64,000 nucleotides of DNA, from positions 13,334,875 through 13,398,874 of the forward strand of contig CM046863.1 in assembly GCA_025617745.1 (NCBI GenBank), read 5' to 3'. Below are positions 1 to 33,639 of the stretch, one piece after another. The position numbers and the translations under genes are program-made. The first letter of the stretch is position 1; every line of letters starts with the position of its first letter. Source of the DNA: Heliocidaris erythrogramma (Eukaryota; Echinodermata; Echinoidea; Camarodonta; Echinometridae). The notes under the pieces are model-generated. The model was not told the DNA's origin, did not search any database, and saw nothing but the letters and a program-made list of their open reading frames with translations.

Positions 1-19
1 TCTTTAAGTTTTGTAGTAC

Positions 20-300
20 CAATCGTCTGTTTATTTATTTATTTCCACCATAAAAACATATTACCAAAAAAAATCAATGCAAATCAGTATTTATGATAGT
101 GGCAGGATCATGAAAAGCTCAAAAAGGCTTGTTAAAAATGACCCCTTCATACAAGGTACATAAAAACAGCATTATAAGAAATGATAGAATATCAAGTATA
201 CAGAAGTTCATAACACTCAAAAAAGGAAGGAAGAAAAGAGGGGGGGAAATTAATTAATTAATTAAAATTAATCTAGTACATTTAACATTGTGAATCTAGA
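20..300 (-). mobile_element. Probable 3' end of an antisense non-LTR retrotransposon
   Basis: On the minus strand this reads as an AT-rich 3' UTR ending in 'gtggaaataaataaataaataaac', a short (AAAT)n tail like those ending CR1/L2-type LINEs. No coding sequence remains. It lies in the ACAA2 intron upstream of 891. The remaining 300-890 shows nothing recognisable. Confidence 0.35.
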
Positions 301-890
301 AGATGTCGGTTATAAGATGAAATTGTTTTACCGTCTTACTATTCTTAACTTTAGTTGCCAAAGGATTGGGCCATTATAAAAGATTGAATTTTGTGCTACC
401 GATTTGTGATATCTGCTGGTAGTGTACCAGTATGTCTACAATTAAAATGTTTGTACACCTCTGTTTCTTTTCTTTTCTAAAATTATTTTTCAAGAAATAT
501 TTTAGCAAGTGTAAACAAAGGTGTGACATAATTATTACATGCCTATATAGTGAACGTAATCATTAAAGTGCAAATAGTCTGAGGTACATGTATTTGGTCA
601 TTTGTTTTCCATTTATTACTACGTGTTGTGGAATACTAAAGATATCAAAATAATTATACATTTCTCTTGATATTTGGTGTGATCCATTTTCTAGTAGCTG
701 GAGAGTAGAATGGTTGATGTAGACAGTCAAATATAGGACTAAATTTCTTGTGCTGTCCTGGTTGGATATAAACAGGAAAAGTAAGGAGGATAAATTCATA
801 CAAAGGTGTTTGTTATTGTTAATTCTTGGGCATAACTGATGAATTCATTCTTCTCTTATCTTCTAATCCCACTCCTGATGCGGTTGCTAG

Positions 891-22449
<21,559 letters not shown>

Positions 22450-23925
22450 CTCCAGCCAGCAATGACCACAAGTTTCATGTGCCCAGTTTTCTGGGCTAGC
22501 GAGGTCTAGTGGCACATAAAATTGCAACTTTTAAACAAAAGCGTAAGTTCGTGTTTGGCCAATAGATATTCATCTGTCCCTAATCTCTTATTTCTACCCA
22601 GGCGTAAGGAATGCTGCAGTGTCTGAATTACAATGATCTGGTGCGGGGGCAGATCCAGGATTTAGTATAGGGGAGATGGGCTCAATTTCAAAAAATAGCT
22701 GACATACCCCAAAATTTGAAAAGGAGAGGGGCATATTTTTGTTGTTGTTTTCTTAAAGTTAAAGTTGAGTTCTGGTCATGTGATAACATTGTGAAAGAAA
22801 CTGTCTCAGAGCTATTTGGAAAGGGTGATTAAGAATTGGTGTATACTTGTTTCGGAATAATAAAAATTATAAGATATTAGCCCAATCTCACTGAAAAGCA
22901 CATGCACTGCAGACAAAAATGAGTATATGGGACTACACACACATGAACACTTGAAGAGCAATTCCTTTCAGGGGATATTTCTGTTATGATTTTCTTCCAA
23001 AGAGAAAGCTCACAATTTTTTTTCACCTTTCCCAGAACTCCACCTTCTCTTTAATGTATGCCTATAGGGTTTTACAGGAATTGGCCACAGGCTGTTTGTG
23101 CCCTCCCCCTGCATACGCTAGTGATCTGTTGCCAGTAGGCTCTGCCCAGACTAGGTAATTCTCAGATCGGTGAAACGCGATTGTCCATTGGCCAGGTCTG
23201 GTCTTTTGTTAAAAGAGTCAGTTTTCTGTGCTACTAGACTTCAAAACAATCATCCTAAACCAGTTTAGAACTCAGAGATATCTTCACAATCATCGCTTCA
23301 TGTTATTGTTTTACCATTGTATTACAAATATTTTGAAGAACACAATGTGTATAAATTACATTTATATTTTCGACAATCTCAAAAGCAGTGCGTGTCAAGA
23401 ATACAACATGAAAAAAGAAAAGCTACATTTCATTTGATCACCATTCACTTTTAAAAATTGTTTGCCCACCTATTTTACTCCTAAACTGGTCAAAATATCC
23501 TTGAATGGTTAATCAGTAGAGATGACATTTTTTTTGTTCATGTATATGTATGTATTCAAAGTATTTTGGTTTGGAGCAGATATCAAAAGAGATTGGTTTG
23601 CTTATCTTTGTATTCTACTTGTTTGGATTCCAGTCGTTTCATTTTTTTTTTTAATTCTCTACCTCTTCTAGGGAAACTGTATTCTCCTCACAATTAAGCC
23701 ATTGTCTACGGAATTATCTCATTCCCCTAGGCCTAATACAGGTGCAATTCAGTTCTGTAGGCAATGGGTTACTTAAAACACGTTTACTGAATTCATGAGG
23801 TAAATAATTTATGCGGGTCTAATTATTGGCAAGTTATCTTATAGGTATATTTTGCAATAAGATCTTTATTATGCCATGTTTGACATGTGTGTTAAGAAAT
23901 AAAATAAATTCATATGATATATACA
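22450..23925 (+). other. ACAA2: Probable ACAA2 3' UTR with candidate poly(A) signals
   Basis: No coding signal is visible after the stop codon. AATAAA hexamers occur at 22859-22864 and as an overlapping pair at 23898-23903 and 23903-23908. Either could end the transcript; the pair is stronger and would give a UTR of about 1.47 kb. The end is inferred. Confidence 0.45.
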
Positions 23926-24079
23926 TCTAGTATTGTACATGTACATGATTTGTGTTTGTAAATTGCATTTGGTATGGATATCACATTTTCACATCTTCTC
24001 TGTCTCTCAATTCCCACTCTTATCCCATTTCTTGATACAAGTTAACCCTCCTCCCCCATCCCTAAATCTCCATCATTAC

Positions 24080-24310
24080 AACCAGGGGCGGATCCAGGAT
24101 TGAGTAATAGGGGAAAGAGTAAAAATTCGCTCAGTGGGTGGGTAGGAGGTTCCAGTTTCTCTCCATAATTCCCTGACAAGCAGGTCTTCATTCTAAAAGG
24201 GGGGGGGGGGCACAATCGAGAAAATGGCGGATCGTCTATGGTCAAAATGCATATTTTTCTTCCAAAGGGGGGGGGGGGGGGCACGGGCCGGCCCCCCGGA
24301 TCCGCCAATG
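24080..24310. repeat. Dispersed G-rich repeat ('ggggcggatccaggatt' type)
   Basis: It begins 'caggggcggatccaggattg', contains two poly-G runs and 'cacaatcgagaaaatggcgg' and ends 'ggatccgcc'. The same text occurs inverted at about 38625-38855. Partial versions occur at 22650 and 39130. These are widespread non-coding repeats whose poly-G translations create false ORFs. Confidence 0.6.
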
Positions 24311-24485
24311 ATCACAACGGTCTTGTTTTGCTTTCTCTCTTCCTCCCTCTCATTCTGTCTCTTTCCCTTGCCCCCCCCCCCCCTCTCTCTCTCTCTCTCT
24401 TTCATTTCTCACCATGTTCCTTTTAATCTCTTTCTACAATATACAGGGGTTTATACTGTAATTATTGTACGCACAAACGTTTTAT

Positions 24486-24930
24486 CAGTCAGACCCAACT
24501 TAGGAAAACCGAGCACAGGTTTATACTCCGAAAACGGCGTATAAAGCGTATAGAGCAAGATGAATATAGAGCCCTCATCGTTCAGTGCGAGATAGTGTGT
24601 ACAAAAGGCATGGGGAAAATCCTGCAATGTCGACCTGCTGTTAATAATATAATTTTCAAAAATAATGTTGCGGATATATTTATTTCAAATGTTTGTCATT
24701 TGAAAGTCATTTCATATGGCGAATCATTCACGGATTTTGAAGGTAATTGACAGGCAGCATTATTTTTAAGAATATATATATATATATATATTGCTGGCAG
24801 GTTGACTTTGCAAGATTTTCCCCATGCCTTTTGTACACACTGCCTCGCACTGAACAATGAGGGCTCTATATTCACACGCTTTTTTCGGAGTATATACCTG
24901 TTCTCGGTTTTCCTAAGTTGGGTCTGACTG
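24486..24930. mobile_element. Foldback/MITE hairpin, 445 bp
   Basis: The arms begin 'cagtcagacccaacttagga' and end with its exact inverse 'tcctaagttgggtctgactg'. The mirror continues through 'tatagagccctcatcgttca' and 'gtgtacaaaaggcatgggga', each about 170 bp long, around an AT-rich centre containing (TA)n. There is no ORF. Confidence 0.8.
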
Positions 24931-25063
24931 TTTGGTGTAGAGGTATTGTTGTATGATAGGTAAATGCAGTTTCTCCTGTTCATCTAGTTCTCATTCTGTT
25001 TTATAATAAAATGTTTGTACTTTGTACATGTACTATTGCTGTTCCAGAGAATGTGCAAAAAAA

Positions 25064-25267
25064 CTTGGTGTCCCCGTGAAAATCATCTAGGTGCAGGTCT
25101 ACATTCGTTCTTCCTCTGCCTTCTTTTTCTTTTGGTTTCTGTTTCCCTTTCCAGTTTCTCTTTTCTTGGTGTCCCCGTGAAAATCATCTAGGTGCAGGTC
25201 TACATTCGTTCTTCCTCTGCCTTCTTTTTCTTTTGGTTTCTGTTTCCCTTTCCAGTTTCTCTTTTCT
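25064..25267. repeat. Perfect 101-bp tandem duplication
   Basis: 'cttggtgtccccgtgaaaat' starts at 25064 and again at 25165. The two units appear identical through 'ccagtttctcttttcttg'. It is likely a recent duplication or an assembly artefact of a duplicated segment. Confidence 0.8.
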
Positions 25268-25269
25268 TG

Positions 25270-26690
25270 TTAAAGTACATCTTCCACAATAAAAAAGGTA
25301 AAGGAGGAACGTAACATGTACAATTACACTTCCGAGTGCTCTTGCCAGGACAGGGGCGTTACAAAACATTTTATACTTTAGAAGGGGTTTACCAAACTTT
25401 TCTATGAGCCATAAGCATTGAATGAGTGAGAGAAAAAAAGTCATGTATTTTTAGTAATCATAGAGATTTACCGACAATTTTTTAAAACTTATTTGCCAAC
25501 AGTAGGTTCTTGCAAGGTGATGAGCCCTCCTTCCCCAAGTCCCTTTAGCGACGCCCTACTGAATAACACCTGCGAATGTGATGATTTCAGGTTGAGAAGG
25601 GGGGGGGGGGGGGGGGGGCTCTAGTCTACCAAGTTCCTAGATGAGTAGCTCTATCACGAGCTAGCATTGGGCCTAGTGTGGGTCGCTACAATTATGCAGC
25701 CGTGACTGAGTTAGGGGATTCCCCACGAAAATACCGGACAGGCCGGGAACTGTATGCTGAGCTCTTCTCCTACATCACAGTGCATGGGTATAGGCCTACT
25801 ACACCTACTGTCATTCGACCATCGAAACGGATCCCTTTTCAGTGGACTATATATACATCTTTTATACCCAACATTTCATGAATTTGGATTACTGGACCAC
25901 TAAGTACTAAGTAAGTGTAAACAATAACATGAATTGAGTGTGTTTATATGTGTGCAGCATGTCTTTTTTCAGCGAATATGTGTTGGTAAAGTTGGGTCTT
26001 TTTGGAGGTAATATGGCGCCCAAATTGAAGCGCAGGTGACGTCATCTCGTGCAGGAATAAAAATACCGCATTAACTATGTTCTCGATTGATTAAACCTTG
26101 CAAACATGAAACGGACCGCTTTAGTTGAATTTGTCACAAGTATCAGTAAACATACATGTTGTCAATCCTACAACATTTTAAATGTATTTTAATCTTTGAC
26201 TAGATTGTTTTATAAATAAGTTTTTATCCCACAAAAAGTCTATCATTGGTGTTTAACATAAATGCATCCACAGCTATACTGCGATTTTGCATGTAGATTA
26301 AATTTTCACTACTTATTTTTTTACCCCTTTTTTAATTCAGCATTTAGACCACTTATATTTACACCCCGCATACAGCATATGTAAAATGATAAAGGTCTTA
26401 TATATGACCCAATAATTTGCAGTAATATTTTGCGATGAATACCAACATAATATTTTTGCTGGCACTTGTTTTTGTGTTCGGGGTTTTTTTTCAATCAGGG
26501 TGAACTTGGGCACCTTGTCCCAGTTTACCCCTGTGACTTGTTGTGACTGTAAGGAAAATGAGCTGTAATCATTGATAATCCAGAGGCAATAAATGAAAAA
26601 AGTTGTAATAAAGTCATATTGGTCAATTCCTTATTATACTACAGATCATTCAAGCTACTTCAGATAAAATTTTAAAAGGTTCTAAGTTCA
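25270..26690. other. Intergenic, no recognised gene
   Basis: I see only a poly-G run at about 25599-25618 and AT-rich DNA. A 67-codon stretch at 25678-25881 begins with GTG and has no recognisable domain. Confidence 0.4.
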
Positions 26691-27060
26691 TTTATTTTTC
26701 CACAAACATATATATTTTACATTTTATTTCAAACAGTATATATATGAACATTAAGAAAAAGAACATAGGATACATGTAAATTAGAACAAAGATAATTATA
26801 ACAGATATCATTAAATGGACTTACACTGATAAAGCGATAACTGGTATAACGTAAATATTGTAATTGCGAAGGAAACGTAAGTGGAGGAGTCTATCAAGTA
26901 TAAGCATGGCTTGCATTTTATAAAGCCCTGTTTGGAAAAAGAAGAAAAATAGTTTGTGTTTAAATTAAAAGAAAAAAAAAGAAATGTGCTAATTTGAGGA
27001 ATATCTAGCATTTTTGGTTAAAGACTAAAGGGCAAAATACAAAAAGAAGGGGTTAACAAG
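26690..27060 (-). mobile_element. Possible antisense LINE 3' UTR
   Basis: The minus strand ends 'tttgaaataaaatgtaaaat' with 'atatgtttgtggaaaaataaatga', similar in style to other LINE tails here. No coding domain is visible. Confidence 0.25.
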
Positions 27061-27399
27061 ACAAAAAGAATTCCAAGATTATAAGAGTATAAATCGTATA
27101 TTTGGGGGACTTACATTCAATTAGTAACAAATTGGTGTATGTGCGGTAACTGATTCTCATAACAAAAAACTGTATGAATATTTTGAAGAATATAATGTTA
27201 CTACCCCCACCCCCTCCCCCAAACGTAATGCAGGTGGGGGAATATAAAGAGATAGAGGGAACGCAGGAAGAAAGGGGCCGTCTAATACATTTGGTTTCAA
27301 TCTACGTTTCTTGATTTTTGTAGAGCTATCCAACAAGGAAAATTTACATGATCTATGTTTGCCCCAGGCGCCATAATCCCGAAACGCCACTGGTTTCGC

Positions 27400-28140
27400 T
27401 CCATGTTGCGCCCAAATAATTGAAAAGCAGTCCGGGCGTCGAACTATAACTTTCCGCCTCAAAAAATTGTTTCCTATACAAGCCGATATCTTTCTCTCAA
27501 ATTTGCTAAAACTTTAGAGCTTTCGCGCTTCGCGCGGGAAGGGGGAAAATCCCCACTCCTTGCGCCAACCCCTGTCACATACAGTGCAATATTGCGTCCA
27601 AATAACTGAAAAGCAGCCACGGCGTCGAACTAACTTTTCGCCTCAAAAAAAGCTTTACGAGCCGTTATCTTTCCCTCAAATTTGCTAAAACATCAGAAAT
27701 TTCGCGCTTCGAGCGGGGGAAAAGTTCCCCTTCCCTGCACCAACCCCTATCACATACAGTGCAGTATTGCGTCCAAATAACTGAAAAGCAGTCCGGGCGT
27801 CGAACTATAATTTTCCGCCTCGCAAATATTATTTGCTACGAGCCGTTTATCTTTTTTTAAATTTGCAAAAACGTCAGAGCTTTCGCGCTTCGTGCGGGTA
27901 GGGGGAAACTCCCCCCTCCCTGCACCCACCCCTGTTACATACAGTGCAGTATTGCGTCCAAATAACTGAAAAGCAGCCAGGGCGTCGAACTAATTTTCTG
28001 CCTCAAAAAAACAATGTTACGAGCCGTTATCTTTCTCTCAAATTTGCTGTAAAACGTAGGAACCTTCGCGCTTCTCGAGGGAGGGGGAAACTCCCCCTCC
28101 CCATCACCAATTTCGCAACTCCTCGCGTGGCCAACATCCG
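27400..28140. repeat. ~181-bp GC-palindrome tandem repeat, inverted relative to 5105-9150
   Basis: Four units anchored on 'tttcgcgcttcgcgcggg' lie at about 27521, 27700, 27881 and 28064 (steps of 179-183 bp). Each has 'caaatttgctaaaac', 'gtcgaactata', 'ttttccgcctc' and 'ccaaataactgaaaagcag', the reverse complement of the units around the LINE at 5632. It is therefore the same family in opposite orientation, 18 kb away. Confidence 0.85.
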
Positions 28141-28149
28141 CCCCCTAAA

Positions 28150-30160
28150 ATAAAATTCTGTCTATGCGGTTGGAGCCCCCGCCCCCGATTGAAAAATCCT
28201 GGCTACGCCTGTGCTTAAAACCTCTCGAAAATGATCATCAATTCATCAAATTTCTTTATTTAATGGTCAAGTATCTATAATCAACTTTACTACTCACTGC
28301 TAAGCATTTAAAAAATTTGTTTTAAATGATATTATTAACCCGTTGACTACTGACTACTTTTTCCCCATAGGCTTTACACATGGACCGCATGGTTCCCCTT
28401 AGGGAATGGGTTAACTTTAACATTCCCAGCACTTATGCTTTAGACATCTAACAGAAAAATATGGCGATTTTTAACATTTTCAAGAGCTTTGTCCCACTTT
28501 ACCCACTAATTACCCATTAATGTCCCAGTTTACATCGGGGGTGTCCCACAATGAATATTAAAAGTAACAAAGCAACAAGTACCACTCACCACATTACGTG
28601 CTACGCAACCGTATCCACAAAAAGCGTCGTAAAGGGTTTGTTTTCATGCAGCCTTTAGGTGTCGTCGACGTTTTCCTTTAAAAAGGAAATAATAATGATT
28701 ATTATAGAATTGTATGAATAATAAAGATAATAATTTATTCACATTCTATAGAAAATGTGACAATTGGCGATGTACTCACATATTGTGCTTTATCATTCCT
28801 TGCTTTATGAAATATGAATATGTCTAGACTTCATGCGCTGTTGAGTTTTTAGCCTTTGTGACATTTTGCTTTGAAATGATGCTGGAAGCAAGAGATGATA
28901 ATAGTGAAAATATATTCTCAAAAAATAATTACAAACATTCATTTCAATAACTGATAGGCCTATATGTTCATGACAAAGTGTAGTAATCCGAGATTTGTTC
29001 CGGCAACGCAGTTATTAATCCTATCCAAGCTTTATGTCGCTTTCAAAGTATATATGGCTAGGGGCTTATTCTTTACTTTTTTAATCTCCTTTTGTAAAAA
29101 TTTGAAAATAACGTTTTAAATGTGTTGCATGTACCGCTAATTGGTTAATTAGTTACCTTTACTATAAGTATAATATTGCCACATTAAGAAAAATTATAAC
29201 ATTGAATGGAATTTCTCAACCTTGAAGGATCTGTCTCTTTTCCTCTTCTTCAACTTTCAAGCATATGTAGCCGGAAAAATACAATGTACCTATCCATAGA
29301 AAAGGAAAGGAATGGAACATTAGAATGAATATCCGTTGCGAGCACGCCGGCTGATTTACTTCTGTCCTACCAGTACAGGACACCAATACAGAAATAACCA
29401 CGGGGAATACCAGAGTTAGTTTTGTATCAAGGACGTATATATTTTTTAAATCCACATTTAGTAGGCCGGAACAGATTTGAAAGGAGAGGGAAAGGGGGGG
29501 GGGGGGGGGGGGGGGGGTTCTGGTGAACAAGATAACTCAATTGTTTTGGGCGAAAAGGTTTTTTTAAATCGTAAATAATAATAATAATAAGGATAACAAA
29601 GTTAAAAAAAAGGTAATTTTTGAAAAATAACATTTTCAAAAACCGTAGGCCTATGATATCGTTACTGTAAGTCATCTGGAGGGAAAACTTGTTTGTTTGT
29701 TTGATCGCCCACCCCCCCCCCCCCTTTCTTTATTTCTCCCATTTTAAACTTTGGTTCAAAATGCTTTTTTTAATGCATTGAATTTCAGACTTGAATCAAC
29801 TTAGGTAGGTCATTTCGTATATCGGCAGTAGAGTGATTATTGAACAAGCCTTAAGCGGAGACTAGTTTTGGGATTCCCAAATTTTTGGTTGATTTTCTAG
29901 TACGGTATTTATTGGTAATTATGTTTTCGTCAAGTCAAGCACGCTACGCGGTCATGGCTGAGGGTCAAGCTGTATAGGCTGTAAAAAAGGAGGGGGGGGG
30001 GGGGGGTGGGAGGGAGAGATCAGAGCTTTATGTATGGCATCTTGTTTATACCATTTTCGTACAGTGTTAGGGGGGGGGGGTTGCCTTAATCCAAATGCAT
30101 TTAGGCATATAGTGACGTTTATCTGTCCATAAGTCAAGGTATAAGACAACTAACTCAATA
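28150..30160. other. Intergenic AT-rich DNA with poly-G runs
   Basis: No gene is supported. Poly-G runs occur at about 29492-29517, 29991-30006 and 30071-30080, and a C-run near 29711. Short ORFs here are poly-Pro or poly-Gly readings of these runs. Confidence 0.5.
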
Positions 30161-30347
30161 GTTATGTTCACACGTAGTACATAGCATCGATGCTATGTTA
30201 GCATCAATGCTATGTAAGTTTCAAAAATATTTCCAGTACGTTCAGACAGGCCGTGATCGACTTGCTTCTATCACCCACTCGTGACTATTCATCGCTCACC
30301 CGCTGCCAAAACAATAATTACTGCGCCACGCAGAGTGACCCGAGTAT

Positions 30348-30530
30348 AATTGGTATGCATGGTCAAACGCGCGGAAGTTTGTGTACAGGGGTCATATGAT
30401 GCGAAGCTTTTGTTTTGAATAATATTTTATTTGTCTTCATAAATCAACATAATTGGTATGCATGGTCAAACGCACGGAAGTTTGTGTACAGGGGTCATAT
30501 GATGCGAAGCTTTTGTTTTGAATAATAACA
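30348..30530. repeat. 103-bp tandem duplication
   Basis: 'aattggtatgcatggtcaaa' starts at 30348 and at 30451. Units share 'cgcggaagtttgtgtacagg' and 'ggtcatatgatgcgaagctt', with one g/a difference in 'cgcgcgg/cgcacgg'. Confidence 0.75.
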
Positions 30531-30699
30531 ATAACAATAACAATTCATTTGAAATATCGATAATACAATCAAGTAGCAAATACATGTGTTATAATACTTA
30601 ATTTTAAATAAACCTTGTACATGTCAAAATTGACTGAACTCCAATCTTATGCCAAAATAAAACACATGCATGCACCCTATATTCTCTGGTAAGCACATG

Positions 30700-31337
30700 T
30701 AAATCAATATCTAAAGACCACATCATACTTTAGTTAAGGTCTGATTCTGAAAGAGCAGATTCTCAGCTTTAAAATGATATATAACTCATTGGATGTTCAT
30801 AACTCAATGTACAAAGAGAAGAATGCACAGTCCCTCATAATGTTACTTCTTAATAAGGGTTTAAAGTTTGCAGTCTATTGAAGCACTCTGACTCGCGAAT
30901 TGTTGTGCTAAGGTGACAAATGGAGGATTAGAACTCAATGAAAATTTCTATGAAGGGATTATCAGATTGTCCTAAAACTTGGCATACTACATAGACATAT
31001 CCTGTTTATCATAGTGCCCAAGTATCAATGCAAGAACTTACTCCGTGAGATTTATGGGAGATTAAAATGAGACAAGTATTCAGGGTCGTGAAAAAGAAAA
31101 GTAATACAACAAAATCCAGAGAAGACACACATAAGTCTGATAAAAAGCTGGCAAAAATACCACTTCTAGATTGCTTGGTGCCTCCACATTTTAGATTACT
31201 TAGAAAAAAGTATACTCTTTCAGGAAATACCCAAAACTAAAATTTGACCATGCATGCCAACCAAAACACATTGATTGATCTCTAACTGAAAATCACACAG
31301 TGCGACTTTTGGGTGGTTTTGTGGTGCCTGGTCACAT
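30700..31337 (-). mobile_element. Diverged antisense relative of the 15101-15760 MITE
   Basis: Its end 'gcgacttttgggtggttttg' with 'tggtgcctggtcac' matches the MITE end 'gcgacttattgtaggttttg' with 'aggcgtcaggtcac'. Interior words such as 'gaagggattatcagatt' and 'cagattctcagcttt' match in the same order. The other end is not clear. Confidence 0.5.
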
Positions 31338-31899
31338 ATATAAAAAAGAAAAAGATAAAAAGAAGGAACCCCTCCCCCCCCCCCCAAAAAAAAAACACAC
31401 AAAAACAACCCCTTCCTTACCACGCAGTATACACATTACCCAACTATATACCCTATATACATCACATGAATTACAGTACCAGATGAAACAGACAGAATGA
31501 TAATAGAAAAAAAAGTAGGGAAGAGGGTACATCACATGAATACATACATTGCATTATATTATAGCACCACATGAAACAGATATAATTATAATAGCAGCGA
31601 GTGAAGATAGCAGCGATTGCGCTCACACGACAAATAGTCACAAGCGCGGTGGGTGGTCTACCGCAAAGCGTCGATGCTTTGTCGCTGGATCCTGAGATTT
31701 ACTCCTGCTAAACTCGCTGCAAGAATAGTTTGGAAACTCGCTTCTATCTCGTGACTATCTGCGTTCAGACAGCGTTTGGTCTCGACACTATCTGGTCTTC
31801 ACCAAAATAGCATCGACACCTGGATAGCATCGATGCTATCGCTCTACGTGTGAACGTACCTAATCTGTTTAATTCTACTTTTCTGGAATCGATGTATTT

Positions 31900-32495
31900 T
31901 TAAATAAAGTAAAGTGATGCTTGCTTTTCCATGATTTATTAAAGGCTCCCAGATCGTCTCCATTATGTTACCAAAAGTACTCGTTGCTCAGTTGTTAACT
32001 GCATGGTCAAGTAGGTTTAATAATGAAAATGTACCTCACTATCAATCAGCTTTTATCATTTTTATTCACCACTCCCTTTTGGTTGACGATCAGCCATGCA
32101 GAAAGTCTTGTTTGTTTATTGCTGCTAGGACAGGTTGCAAACGTATTTGTTTAATAAATGATGGAAATGCCAGCATCATTTTACACCCTGGCTCATTTTT
32201 CCCGGTTGAGGTGTCATATGAAAGGGCAGAGAATGAACTTTCTATAAATGTGATTATCTCTTTGAAATTCAGATATCGTTGGCCAAAGGACATTTTGGCA
32301 GCCTTGCTTCATATTGCATTCATTCACTCATGCCTAAAGTATGTATCATATGAGTGTCATCAGTTGAAAGAAGTTGAAAAAAGAGGGTCAAAGCTTTACA
32401 AATATGTGTCATTTATTAATCATAATTGTGATTAAGATATGATTAAATATCAATAAATCTCGGTTTCGTTTTTTTTTTCCGGGACGCACTGTATA
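31900..32495. mobile_element. End of a CAGTGCGTCCC-type element with an unexplained 156-codon ORF
   Basis: The right end 'ttccgggacgcactg' followed by TATATA at about 32478-32496 is the inverse of the left end of the element at 50728 (CAGTGCGTCCCAGAAAAAGC). The left end is not found. An ORF at 31965-32435 (+, 156 codons) has two hydrophobic stretches but matches nothing I recognise and may be chance reading of element DNA. Confidence 0.4.
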
Positions 32496-32871
32496 TATAT
32501 GTATATATATATATTAAATTGTAAGAAAATAACATATACAACAGCGACTCTCGTGGAAATAAATGCGGCACCGGTCCCTTTAGTCGGAGTTCTCGGAAAA
32601 TTTAAATGTTCAAAATTTGCGAGGCTACTGATCAGGGGGGCGGTGCAGGGAAGGGCTCATATCGTCTTTTTTTCTCGTCCTTTTCCCTTATCTTTCCTTG
32701 TCTCTTTCTGTCTCTCTCTCTACTTGTTTATCAATTCGTTTTTGTTTCTTTGGTTTGTTGTTGTTTGTTTTGTTTTTGTTTGTTTGTTTGTTTTTTTTTT
32801 TTTTGGGGGGGTGCACGTGCCCCGGGCCCCCTGTATCTACGCCACTGAGTTGCTGTAATAAACAGTAATAG

Positions 32872-33075
32872 TAGGTGCGATGGCTCAGTTGAAGTGCAGT
32901 GGTCTCGTAACTGGGAGGTCCAATGTTCGGTGTTCGAAACGAAGGCGATGCGATATTGCCCAATTATAGTCATGTATAAAACTCAAAGAGAAGTCCCTCG
33001 AATAGGACTTCAAGCTGTAGGCACCCCTGGTTGTTTACTTACAAGCATTCACTTGTTATCTTAGTAGTGAGTTAA
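32872..33075 (+). mobile_element. tRNA-derived SINE
   Basis: 'gtaggtgcgatggctcagtt' carries an A box (TGGCTCAGTTG at 32881-32891), and about 40 bp later 'ggtgttcgaaac' (32929-32940) is a slightly degenerate B box. The spacing fits a tRNA-like head, followed by an unrelated body to about 33075. It follows a G-rich repeat. Confidence 0.6.
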
Positions 33076-33639
33076 CCATTAAGAAGTATTAACAGTACTA
33101 ATATGAGTATTGCTGGTGGTATTTTGATAATGGTTCCCATTGCAGTTGCAGTTGCAGTTATTTTTATTGTTAATTAATATTATGATTACTAGAAGTATCA
33201 TTTTTATAGTCATTATTATTATTTGTATTAATATTATTGTTATTATTGTTATAATTATCATCATCATCACATCATTTCTTTTCTTTTTTGTATATTATCG
33301 TTGTTTATCATTAGTTAAAGCAAATGCATCGAGATACATGTACTTCTGTGATTTGCGCTGTAAGGGTAGTTTATTTTCTTGTCATAAGCACCATAATTAT
33401 TAGTACTATGGTCTATCGGAAAAAATCTTTTAAATGTACAAACTGGAGAAAAGAAAGATTATTTCAAAGTTGTTTAAACATAATTCATAAGCTCTAAAAC
33501 ACATTTTACTTTACATAAACAGGTGCTGTACACCATCTTTCTTCTTGATGTTTGGAGGACTTTACACCAGCAATGTCCGAATGGCAGTAAGTATATCGTT
33601 CTAGACTTGAACCCTCCAAATGAAAGCCAGCAGAAATAA

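Larger units (their letters stand above)
30166..31855. mobile_element. Element with TIR GTTCACACGTAG and CATCGATG palindromes, carrying a nested MITE
   Basis: The ends are GTTCACACGTAGtacATAGCAT at 30166 and its inverse (ATGCTATCGCTCTACGTGTGAAC) ending at 31855. Both ends carry the palindrome ATAGCATCGATGCTAT just inside. The subterminal regions share 'tcgtgactat' words. The interior holds a 103-bp tandem duplication (30348 and 30451) and the MITE relative at 30700-31337. No transposase is seen. Confidence 0.7.

Noticed and set aside
1..890. Earlier ACAA2 exon carrying the nucleophilic Cys
   Set aside because: I found no segment encoding the expected NRLCGSG-type motif in any frame here; it must lie upstream of the window.
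29427..30149. Proline- or glycine-rich small ORFs
   Set aside because: They are translations of poly-G/C runs.
31965..32435. 156-codon ORF as a protein-coding gene
   Set aside because: No recognisable domain or splice context, and it adjoins a transposon end. Kept only as an element-internal ORF.
33523..33586. Exon-like 64-bp stretch with acceptor 'acataaacag' and donor GGCA|GTAAGT
   Set aside because: Its open frames leave in phase 0 or 1 while the first RING gene exon needs phase 2, and it borders a repeat-rich region. No protein family recognised.
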